From NCBI RefSeq assembly GCF_007713685.1, contig NZ_VMRJ01000001.1, positions 912,129 to 976,128 on the forward strand: a DNA stretch of 64,000 nucleotides. Direction: 5' to 3'. The notes beneath the pieces are model-generated. The model saw nothing but the letters and a program-made list of their open reading frames with translations. It had not been told where the DNA came from and made no database searches. Of the stretch, positions 57,163-64,000 are shown in pieces. Made by a program: the position numbers and the translations under genes. Positions within the stretch are counted from its first letter, which is position 1. Each line of letters opens with the position of its first letter. This DNA comes from Hymenobacter setariae (GTDB lineage: Bacteria; Bacteroidota; Bacteroidia; Cytophagales; Hymenobacteraceae).

Positions 57163-58104
57163 TCAGCCGAGCACTACCACGGCTTTGCCTTTCACTTTAC
57201 CCTGGCTGGTCTCCTGGTAGGCCTGCCGGACGTTGGCTAGGTCATACACCTGCTCCACCGGAATTTGCAGCCCGTCCTGAGCGAAGCTTGCTAGGGTGTT
57301 GAGGCCCGCCGCTGTGGGCTTCAGGATAAGAATCTTGCGCTTTCTAGATGAGAAAAGGTTGTGAAAAAATGAAAGAACAAGGCTTTGCGGCGAAGGCAGC
57401 GTATTGACAAACGTGGCCCCAGGCTTCAGTAGCTTCTTGGCCGCTTTAAAGGTGAGCTTGTCTGACAGGTCAATAACAGCGTCAAACTGCTGCGTCAACT
57501 GGCGGACATCCTGCTTGGTGTAATCAATGACTACATCTGCCCCCAGCTGGGTGGCCCGTTGCACACCCGCTGGGCCGACCACGGCTGTGACCCGAGCGCC
57601 GCGTTTTTTAGCCAGCTGAATGGCAAACATCCCCACGCCTCCGGTCGCCCCATTTATCAATACCTCGTGGCCCCGGCCAATGACGGCCAACTGGTCGACA
57701 ATCTGTAAAGCAGCCAGTCCAGCTACCGGCAGAGATGCTGCCTGGTCAAACGAAATAGCAGCTGGCTTAGGCGCAATAACTGCCTCCGTGACAACGACAT
57801 AGTCGGCTAAGGCCCCACCTTTGAAAACGTCCAGCAGGCCGAATACGGAGTCGCCCAATCGAAAGCGTGTGACGCCAGGGCCCACCTGGGCAACGACGCC
57901 CGCAAAGTCGATGCCGACGCCCTTGGGCAGCTTTGACCCCGACAAGAGCTTCATTTCGCCCCGGTAAATTTTCCAATCCAGGGGGTTAATGGAAGTCGCT
58001 TTTACTTGAATCAGCAGCTGATTTTTGGCGATGGTGGGGGTAGGTTGTTCTTGCACCTCCAGGACTTGTTCGTCACCAAATCGGTTATACAGTACTTTAC
58101 GCAT
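57163..58104 (-). CDS. Zinc-independent quinone oxidoreductase-like protein (MDR family)
   Basis: The 313-residue protein belongs to the medium-chain dehydrogenase/reductase superfamily. The N-terminal GroES-like domain reads KATSINPLDWKIYRGEM and GIDFAGVVAQVGPGVTRFRLGDSVFG. The Rossmann part has INGATGGVGMFAIQLAKKRGARVTAV. No catalytic zinc ligands are visible, as in NADPH quinone reductases. It may detoxify quinones or reactive enones. It is a single gene, divergent from the cupin gene. Confidence 0.87.
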   Translation of the reverse strand: MRKVLYNRFGDEQVLEVQEQPTPTIAKNQLLIQVKATSINPLDWKIYRGEMKLLSGSKLPKGVGIDFAGVVAQVGPGVTRFRLGDSVFGLLDVFKGGALADYVVVTEAVIAPKPAAISFDQAASLPVAGLAALQIVDQLAVIGRGHEVLINGATGGVGMFAIQLAKKRGARVTAVVGPAGVQRATQLGADVVIDYTKQDVRQLTQQFDAVIDLSDKLTFKAAKKLLKPGATFVNTLPSPQSLVLSFFHNLFSSRKRKILILKPTAAGLNTLASFAQDGLQIPVEQVYDLANVRQAYQETSQGKVKGKAVVVLG

Positions 58105-58229
58105 GGCGTTGGGTAAGTGAAAATGTGAGGTAGGAATGGGCGGCTTTTGAGCGAGGCGCCCAGCGTCGTTGCCACGAGGTCACCTAGGCCCTAGTTCTGG
58201 CTCAGGCTATTGTGGGTCTCAAATCGCTT

Positions 58230-58377
58230 GGCAAAGGTGGGCGGCCTGTGGCCCCTACCCCTACTCCAAAAAGGCAGAAAATCAGCTCTATCGGGCAACT
58301 AAACCAGGCTGTCGCATTGGACTGTTTTTGTGCCTTTTTGGAGTAGTACCAGGGGCCGCGGCCCCCTCACCTTTGCC
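58230..58377. repeat. Large imperfect palindrome upstream of the cupin gene
   Basis: Arms of about 55 bases, starting GGCAAAGGTG and ending CACCTTTGCC, are about 80 percent complementary. They share the block CTACTCCAAAAAGGCA and its complement, with about 36 bases between the arms. It could be a MITE-like element or a leader hairpin. No target-site duplication is clear. Confidence 0.5.
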
Positions 58378-58397
58378 CCACACTTTTACTCCTCCAC

Positions 58398-58898
58398 ATG
58401 GAAACGCACAAGCAGTCCCCCGTTACCCTAGGGCCCGAGCAGGGCGAAACGCTGGCCGTGATGGGCAGCAACTACCGCATTCTGGCCGGCGGCAAAGACA
58501 CGGCCGGCACCTACGCCACCATCGACATGCTGGTGCCGCCTGGCGGTGGCCCCGGCCCGCACGCCCACGCCGACATCGAGGAAACCTTCTTCGTGGTAGC
58601 GGGCGAGGTAGAAGTCAAATCGGAGGCTGGCACGTACACAGCGGCGGCTGGCTCGTTTATCCGCATTCCTAAGGGGGGCGTGGTGCACGGCTTCAAAAAC
58701 AAAAGCACGCAGCCGGCCCGGCTGCTGTGCACGGTGGTGCCAGCGGGTTTGGAAGAGTTCTTCCAGGAAATCGGCGAGCCGGTAGCCCCCGGCCAGTTTC
58801 TACCGCCGCCGGTGCTCGACGCGGCAGCTATCCAGCGCATTCAGGCGCTGGCTCAGGAGTACGGGCAGCAGGTGTTCCCGCCCAATTACCTCGGCTAA
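58398..58898 (+). CDS. Cupin domain protein
   Basis: The 166-residue protein is a single cupin barrel. Metal-binding residues are in GPHAHADIEETFFVVAGEVEV and a late IPKGGVVHGFKNKS. The C-terminal extension GLEEFFQEIGEPV is common in bacterial cupins annotated as quercetin dioxygenase-like. The reaction is unknown. It converges on the AraC regulator with only six bases between them, and a regulatory link is possible. Confidence 0.87.
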   Translation: METHKQSPVTLGPEQGETLAVMGSNYRILAGGKDTAGTYATIDMLVPPGGGPGPHAHADIEETFFVVAGEVEVKSEAGTYTAAAGSFIRIPKGGVVHGFKNKSTQPARLLCTVVPAGLEEFFQEIGEPVAPGQFLPPPVLDAAAIQRIQALAQEYGQQVFPPNYLG

Positions 58899-58904
58899 CA
58901 CCCC

Positions 58905-59885
58905 CTAGGACTGCGCGTAGCGCTTGGGGTTGAGGCCGTAATGCTTCTCAAACAGTCGGCTGAAATGGCTTAGGTTGGAAAAGCCCAGCTCGTAGCCTAC
59001 CTCGGCCACCGAGTGCTGACCCTGTTTCAGCAAAAAAGCCGCTTCCTTCATGCGGGCCTGCTGGTAGTAGGTGTACACCGAGCTGCCGAAGGTCTGCTTG
59101 AAGAGCTGCTTGAGCTTGGTTTCGCTCATGGCCGCCTGCTGGGCCAGCTCGCGCAACACGGGCGGCGTGCTGAGGTCGCTAAGCAGCAGGTTGTGCACTT
59201 GTAGCAACCGCTCGGCGTCGGCGCTGTTGATAGGCTGGTGCGGGGCCGATTCGCGCAGCACCAGCTGCCGAAATACCAGGTACAGCAGCTCCTGCACCTT
59301 CACCTGGGTATAGAAATGACTGAGGCTGTCCTGCTGGTTTACTTCCGTGATGTGCTTGAGCAACAGCTTGGCTTCGGCCGTCATCCGCTCGAAAAACAGA
59401 AACGAGTTGTCCGCTTCCGTTAGGGTGCTCAGCACCGCATGAGACTCGCTACCCGCCAGCATCGCCTTCAGCCGGGGTGCTTTGATGGCGACCACCAAGT
59501 AATGCACAGCGTGGTGCGCAGGGAAGCAGATAGTGGAGCTCAAATCATTGGAAGTCAGCTGAACTGCCGACTCGTCGCGCTGCGAAAACCGGACCTGCGC
59601 ATGGTTGGTGTAGGCAATGTCCAGCGGCTGCTCGTTATTGTAGAAGAAGATAGTAATCTGGTCGCTGCCCCCACCAAATGCCTGGCGCTTGATAAGCAGG
59701 TCTTCGCGCAGCACATAGCGATGAATAGTGAGCTTGAAGTCGGCCCCGAACAGCAACTTGCGCACGTAGCCTTGGCCTAGGTGCTCGGGCAGCACCACCT
59801 GGCCTAGGTGCTCGGGCACCTGCAGGTACTGCGCAAACTGGGTGATAAAATCAAAATCGGGCGTCGCAAAGAAACTGAACGTCAT
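58905..59885 (-). CDS. AraC family transcriptional regulator
   Basis: The 326-residue protein has a C-terminal AraC-type double helix-turn-helix at about 240-325, with LAQQAAMSETKLKQLFKQTFGSSV and VAEVGYELGFSNLSHFSRLFEKHYG. The N-terminal part is a beta-rich sensor region without a clear family. Near residue 22 a six-residue stretch, PEHLGQ, is repeated in tandem; it arises from a 27-base duplication that contains two CCTAGG sites. It converges on the cupin gene. Confidence 0.87.
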   Translation of the reverse strand: MTFSFFATPDFDFITQFAQYLQVPEHLGQVVLPEHLGQGYVRKLLFGADFKLTIHRYVLREDLLIKRQAFGGGSDQITIFFYNNEQPLDIAYTNHAQVRFSQRDESAVQLTSNDLSSTICFPAHHAVHYLVVAIKAPRLKAMLAGSESHAVLSTLTEADNSFLFFERMTAEAKLLLKHITEVNQQDSLSHFYTQVKVQELLYLVFRQLVLRESAPHQPINSADAERLLQVHNLLLSDLSTPPVLRELAQQAAMSETKLKQLFKQTFGSSVYTYYQQARMKEAAFLLKQGQHSVAEVGYELGFSNLSHFSRLFEKHYGLNPKRYAQS

Positions 59886-60130
59886 TCTGGGTAACGAGGG
59901 TAGCGACTACTGAGCAAGGCCCTGATGCCACTTATAGGCTTGCTCAGTGCCCTTGCCAAAGCAGGGCCCAAGTGGAGAGCGAATATAGAGAACTGCCGAA
60001 AACAATAGCCGCTTATTAGCTCAGGACTACTTGCTACACATTGATACATTAGCTCAACTAGCTGATGTTTATTTATAGTGTTAGGCTCGACTAATTAGAT
60101 GAATATCTAATTAGCAAGTATATTAGGGCG

Positions 60131-60385
60131 ATGAATTTGCTGTTCAAGGCCCTACATGACCCGACACGACGCGCCATTTTGGAATTGCTCCGTGAGGGCC
60201 CACTGACGGCTGGCGACATCGCCGAGCAATTTCACCTGTCCAAACCTACCATTAGCCACCACCTCGACTTGCTCCGCCAAGCTGAATTGGTGACTAGCCA
60301 TAAGCAAGGACTATACATTACTTATTCCTTGACTACAACCGTCCTGGATGACCTCCTGAGCTGGCTGCTGCAGTTCAAGTCCTAA
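60131..60385 (+). CDS. sdpR: ArsR-type autorepressor, SdpR-like
   Basis: The 84-residue winged-helix protein matches the SdpR/ArsR family: LHDPTRRAILELLREGPLTAGDIAE, LSKPTISHHLDLLRQAELV and the wing HKQGLYITYSL. In Bacillus, SdpR controls SdpI and itself. The downstream gene is an SdpI-like protein after 18 bases, the same arrangement. The upstream 59886-60130 region is AT-rich just before the gene and holds the likely operator. Confidence 0.85.
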   Translation: MNLLFKALHDPTRRAILELLREGPLTAGDIAEQFHLSKPTISHHLDLLRQAELVTSHKQGLYITYSLTTTVLDDLLSWLLQFKS

Positions 60386-60403
60386 CTATTAGCTGGTTTT
60401 CTT

Positions 60404-61060
60404 ATGAAACGTTCGCTTTCTATTTGGCACTTGCTATCATTTCTTGTGCTGGTGTTACCTACGCTGTATTTGATTTGGGCCTGGCCGGCGCTACCCTCCC
60501 GTATTCCCTCTCATTTCGGCATCGGTAGCATTGATAACTACACCAGCCGCAGCCATGTATGGCTGCTTACTTCGGCCCTGCCAATTGGTACGTATCTGAT
60601 ACTGACTTTTCTGCCTCGCTTTGACCCACGCCGACGGCTAGCGGCCGATAGCCGCAGCTTTCACAAACTATCGCTGCTACTAGTAGCAGGCCTTAGTGCG
60701 TCAGCTTGTTATTGCCTCTACCTAGCCTTGCATCCCGAGCAATTACCCGACTGGAAAATGGGAGCTGGCATCTCCTTATTTCTAGCTTTGGTCGGCAACT
60801 ACCTCACGACCGTGCAACCCAACTATTTCCTAGGTATCCGCACGCCGTGGGCATTGGAGAGCGATATTGTTTGGCTAAAAACGCATCGGCTTGTAGGTCG
60901 CCTACTCTTTGGAGGTGGGCTGGGCCTCCTGGCCTTGGCAGTACTAGGCCCGCTGACATGGTTTGAGCCTGCCTTATTACTCGTAGTACTGGGCATAGTA
61001 GGGTTAAGCTATGGCTACTCCTATTGGCTCTACCAGCAGCTCCTGGCCTCAAATACTTAG
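60404..61060 (+). CDS. sdpI: SdpI-like membrane protein
   Basis: The 218-residue protein has five or six membrane segments. The first part is DUF1648-like (YLIWAWPALPSRIPSHFGIGS). The C-terminal part is the SdpI domain, with LGIRTPWALESDIVWLKTHRLVGRLLFGGG. SdpI gives immunity to the SdpC peptide in Bacillus; in Bacteroidota its role is less clear. It follows the SdpR-like repressor and probably shares its operator. Confidence 0.87.
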   Translation: MKRSLSIWHLLSFLVLVLPTLYLIWAWPALPSRIPSHFGIGSIDNYTSRSHVWLLTSALPIGTYLILTFLPRFDPRRRLAADSRSFHKLSLLLVAGLSASACYCLYLALHPEQLPDWKMGAGISLFLALVGNYLTTVQPNYFLGIRTPWALESDIVWLKTHRLVGRLLFGGGLGLLALAVLGPLTWFEPALLLVVLGIVGLSYGYSYWLYQQLLASNT

Positions 61061-61176
61061 TTAGTTGTTCCTGCCTTCGAGTCCCTGGGACTTACAGAAG
61101 GTAGACAGCCCTAGGCCTTTCCATTCCAGCGATTATATGCGTAGCTTCCAGGCTTAGGCCACTTAGTCGTTTGCTT

Positions 61177-62193
61177 ATGACTGTTTCGTACTCGCTAGGT
61201 CGCCTTCGACCTGCTCTCTGGTTTGGATTTCTGCTACTGCTGCTTATCGGCATAGAGCTGATGATTACCACCTCGGTACTCTTCAGTCAACGCCCCATAC
61301 TCCCCTACGCGGTTACCTTCGACCTACTCGTTGGCATACCTGCTCTTTTCTATTGGCTAATGGTGCGGCGCTATCAGCTGCCCCTCAGCAGTTTGGTCGG
61401 CGTAATAGGAGCCTGTCTAGCACTGGCTTATTGGCTATTACCAGTTGCCCAGCAGGCCCCGCTGCAAGCCTTACATTTCTTGCCGGCCCTCTTGGAGGGT
61501 ACTACGCTACTGCTACTCGTGGCCAAAGGCCGGCGACTCGTGCGAAGCTACCAGCAAGCGTATCAACAGCAGCCGCACTTCTGGCCCTGTGCGCAACTCA
61601 CTGTGCAGCAAACGCTAGGGGCAGCAGGCGTCTTACTCGTCGCAGAGGTCGAAATGCTGCGCTATGCCGTGCTCGGCTGGTGGTCTCAGCCCGAAATAAC
61701 ACCGCAAGCCACGGTCTTTACTTCCTATCGTGACTCAGGCTTTACGGCCTTCGCCAGTGTGCTAGGCATTGCGTTAGTGGTTGAAACGGTTGTGGTGCAT
61801 CTGCTAGCCTCTTTATGGAGTGCGCACCTCGCGGGCTGGCTCTTGCTGGTTGATGCTTACACACTAATTATGCTCCTGGCCCATGCGCATGCCGTCCGGT
61901 TACGGCCTGTGCTGCTCACGGCTGATACGTTGCACCTACATGTGGGCTCTGTATGGCAGTTGACGGTGCCAGTAGCAGAACTAGTAGCTGTTGTGCCCTT
62001 ACGTGACAATCCTACGCCGGCCCCTGACCTGCTTAATCTAACGAAGCTACTTTTCACGCCCCCAAACCTATTACTCACCTTTAGCCAGCCAGTTACTATA
62101 AAAGGCCCTTATGGTATCCAACGTACAGGTAGGCGCTTAGCTATATATCTCGACCAGCCACACCAGTTTGTGGAAGCATGGAAACTACAATAG
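61177..62193 (+). CDS. Hypothetical membrane protein
   Basis: The protein of about 338 residues starts at MTVSYSLGRLR (61177). Six or seven hydrophobic segments run from about 15 to 250. The last 90 residues are soluble-looking, with TLHLHVGSVWQLTVPVAELVAVVPL and AIYLDQPHQFVEAW, a PH-like beta pattern. I do not recognise a family. It stands 117 bases after the SdpI-like gene on the same strand and could be part of that operon. Confidence 0.6.
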   Translation: MTVSYSLGRLRPALWFGFLLLLLIGIELMITTSVLFSQRPILPYAVTFDLLVGIPALFYWLMVRRYQLPLSSLVGVIGACLALAYWLLPVAQQAPLQALHFLPALLEGTTLLLLVAKGRRLVRSYQQAYQQQPHFWPCAQLTVQQTLGAAGVLLVAEVEMLRYAVLGWWSQPEITPQATVFTSYRDSGFTAFASVLGIALVVETVVVHLLASLWSAHLAGWLLLVDAYTLIMLLAHAHAVRLRPVLLTADTLHLHVGSVWQLTVPVAELVAVVPLRDNPTPAPDLLNLTKLLFTPPNLLLTFSQPVTIKGPYGIQRTGRRLAIYLDQPHQFVEAWKLQ

Positions 62194-62450
62194 TCTTTGA
62201 CTGGCTACCAAGCAACAAACTACGCTGTAAGGCGGGCTAGGTTGCTCGCTTTTAGAGCCAGACCGACTACTCTTCACCAATGGTTTTCATTCAGTGTAAT
62301 GTGAAACCTAGGATGAGTAGCCGCCCCAAGAAGGTGGCTGGCCGAGCTGCTGCTGGCAAAGCCCGCTTTCCCGCCCTACTTTGCGCGCCAAACGTGACAA
62401 AGCTGGTGCAGCCTCGCTTCTTCTTGCACTAGCCGGTGGCGCGTCCCTTC

Positions 62451-63350
62451 ATGAACCGCGTGTTCACTTTTCTGAAAAGCCGGGAGTTTTACTTAGGCCT
62501 GTGTCGCTACGGCTTGGGCTTGACCATGATTCCCTACGCTGTTTCTAAGCTCCTGCAGCTGCAATTCGTTGTGCTGCCCCTGCACACGTGGCAGCAGCCG
62601 CTCGAGCAGCTCCCGGGCCCGCTTCTAGCATGGGCGTTTCTGGGGCATGCGGGTTGGTTTCAGGTGCTGCTGGGGGTGCTGGAGCTGGTGCCCGCGCTAC
62701 TGCTGCTATTTCGGCGCACGACCCTACTAGGGGCCATGCTGCTACTGCCCCTGACGCTGAACGTGCTGCTAGTCAACGAGGCGTTTACCCTCTGGCCCGA
62801 AACCCGTCTTACAGCGCAAGTACTGCTGGTCCTGAACGTGGGTCTACTGGTGTTTGAGTGGTCTAACATCAAGGCTATCTTACTTATCATCTTACAGCGC
62901 GAGCGCACGTACCGCCTCAACGGCTGGGAAACGGGCATTAACCTGTTACTGGTCGCAGTGGTGGCAGGCCTGATAGGCAGTCAGTTGCTAGATTACGCCC
63001 GCCAATCCGACGAACTGACCGGCGACTGGCACCACCGCCACCCTAACGAGTGGGTATTGCAGCCCGAGCCGGCCAATCCGGTTGACCGCCAGCGAAGCTA
63101 CTTCGGCACGTATGGCAGCTACGAAGAGGCTGGCCCGGCAGGCCTCAACAAGCGCCTCAGCTGGTACAAGCTCGACCGCCAACACCACCAGCTACAGCTC
63201 GGCCCTAGGCCCGACAGCGTGGCCCAAACCTATACCTACGCGCTGGTAGGCGACTCGCTGCTGACGCTGCAGCCGGTGGCCGGCGCGGCGGGCAGCCCGC
63301 CGGTACTCAAGACATTTAGGCGGCGCGTCCTCAACACAGGTGCCAGGTAA
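62451..63350 (+). CDS. DoxX-like membrane protein with soluble C-terminal domain
   Basis: The protein has about 299 residues from MNRVFTFLK. The first half has four hydrophobic segments with DoxX-like character (LCRYGLGLTMIPYAVSKLLQ and FQVLLGVLELVPALLLLF). A fifth helix near 165 precedes a soluble part of about 120 residues, with NPVDRQRSYFGTYGSYEEAG and LLTLQPV, possibly a lipocalin-like or periplasmic domain. A GTG start at 62436 is also possible. The function is unknown. Confidence 0.6.
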   Translation: MNRVFTFLKSREFYLGLCRYGLGLTMIPYAVSKLLQLQFVVLPLHTWQQPLEQLPGPLLAWAFLGHAGWFQVLLGVLELVPALLLLFRRTTLLGAMLLLPLTLNVLLVNEAFTLWPETRLTAQVLLVLNVGLLVFEWSNIKAILLIILQRERTYRLNGWETGINLLLVAVVAGLIGSQLLDYARQSDELTGDWHHRHPNEWVLQPEPANPVDRQRSYFGTYGSYEEAGPAGLNKRLSWYKLDRQHHQLQLGPRPDSVAQTYTYALVGDSLLTLQPVAGAAGSPPVLKTFRRRVLNTGAR

Positions 63351-63424
63351 GCCAACTGCTAGCAGCTCGATTGCCTCGCCCAAAAATGCTCGAGCCACTA
63401 AGGAGTTTCCGCGCCGACTTGAAC

Positions 63425-63467
63425 AGCTGGGGCGTGTCGTCTACCATCGCGACGACACGCCCCAGCT
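63425..63467. terminator. 17-bp perfect hairpin between convergent genes
   Basis: AGCTGGGGCGTGTCGTC (63425-63441) pairs perfectly with 63451-63467, around a nine-base loop, and is followed by TTTT on the plus strand. Confidence 0.8.
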
Positions 63468-63521
63468 TTTGCCACTTGACAAGCCTTGCAGCTATTGGCT
63501 ATCGCCCAGCAATGCGCCGCA

Positions 63522-63998
63522 TTAGTAGTTTGTCTCCTGGGCCGTCAGCCCACGCAGATAGCCCGTATCAGCTTCCCCCTGGGTGCTCGGACGGGTAAGC
63601 AACAGCAGGCGCCAGTCGGCCAGGGCAGCCCGGCGGATAGGTGCCACCTGATTAATGTAAAACTCGCTCTCCACCCAGCGCCGAAAAACGCCTAGGTTCC
63701 GGTATTCTACCAGGGCGACGGCGTCCCACTGCTCGCCGGGTAAGCCGGCGAGTTGTGCCTGGGCTGTACCCTGAAAGACGATGGTGAACTCAGCTGGGTC
63801 ATTGTACTGTAGAAAGGCGTCAACGTACGCCTGAAATGCTTGCTGCCCAGTAAGTGGCGGCTCAGTGGTGGGGGCGTTGTAGGCGGCCTGGGCGCGGTAA
63901 CGCAGCAGATTGAGCATCACGACGGGCTGCTCAGCAGGCAAGGCCGCCGCGGCGGCTACTATGGCGTCGAGACGCAGGTCGGGAGGGGTATCCAGCAT
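63522..63998 (-). CDS. DUF1330-like (dimeric alpha-beta barrel) protein
   Basis: The 158-residue protein has the pattern of DUF1330-type ferredoxin-fold proteins: VVMLNLLRYRAQA near the start, GQQAFQAYVDAFLQY, EFTIVFQGTAQ, and EQWDAVALVEYRNLGVFRRWVESE near the end. No enzyme is assigned to the family. The ATG at 63996-63998 is just inside the right edge. It converges on the DoxX-like gene, with a strong hairpin between them. Confidence 0.7.
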   Translation of the reverse strand: MLDTPPDLRLDAIVAAAAALPAEQPVVMLNLLRYRAQAAYNAPTTEPPLTGQQAFQAYVDAFLQYNDPAEFTIVFQGTAQAQLAGLPGEQWDAVALVEYRNLGVFRRWVESEFYINQVAPIRRAALADWRLLLLTRPSTQGEADTGYLRGLTAQETNY

Positions 63999-64000
63999 TG

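Overview
The window looks like chromosomal DNA of a GC-rich Bacteroidota, most like Hymenobacter or a close cytophagal relative. The evidence is the type IX secretion genes porU and porV, a SusC/SusD pair with a hybrid two-component regulator, DUF4270 and kelch lipoproteins, several TAnnTTTG promoters, and almost no Shine-Dalgarno sequences.

Layout. 1-6.4 kb: end of a PIG-L deacetylase, a NodS-like methyltransferase, a family 2 glycosyltransferase, a BamA-like barrel, a UbiA prenyltransferase, a Dps protein and a MOSC protein. 6.4-13.3 kb: an RNA-handling locus, all on the minus strand, in transcription order Ro60/TROVE protein, PARG-type macrodomain protein, a dense array of seven structured RNAs, PcfJ-domain protein, an eighth related RNA, and RtcB ligase. 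13.3-22.8 kb: a small promoter-terminator unit, a J-domain protein, a PD-(D/E)XK protein, DUF4270 and kelch lipoproteins, an FtsX-like permease, a NamZ-type hydrolase, fmt and folA. 22.8-36.2 kb: porU, porV, a PadR-PspC pair, a SUI1-like factor, a DUF3050 protein, a lipid kinase and gap. 36.4-43.5 kb: tRNA-Glu, pyrC, pyrB and an AT-rich accessory stretch with small lipoproteins and an RDD protein. 43.6-57 kb: a polysaccharide utilization locus (GH2 beta-galactosidase, SusD, SusC, hybrid regulator). 57-64 kb: an oxidoreductase, a cupin, an AraC regulator, an SdpR/SdpI-like pair and membrane proteins.

The main discovery candidate is the 7.9-10.7 kb RNA locus. Each of the seven array units reads, on the minus strand, T arm first, then the 3' acceptor strand, a short loop, the 5' acceptor strand, and in four units a recognisable D arm. 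They are circularly permuted tRNA-like RNAs. Each is held in a two-part outer helix with an almost invariant internal loop (5' side TGCCGTA, 3' side near GCTTRTTGC). The helix sequences differ from unit to unit but stay complementary, apart from the inner helix of the last unit, so the structure is supported by covariation. Several units carry readable anticodon loops (Lys UUU, Tyr GUA, probably Arg GCG and Pro CGG). An eighth unit between the PcfJ and RtcB genes keeps the outer helix and internal loop but has only two small hairpins inside. I see two main readings: a multi-member family of Y RNA-like Ro60 ligands that mimic individual tRNAs, or permuted tRNA precursors whose ends are joined by RtcB. 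The sequence alone does not decide between them.

A second, genome-style signal is the palindrome CCTAGG, counted by eye about 90 times in 64 kb, roughly four times expectation, and nearly absent from porU, susC and most of the hybrid regulator.
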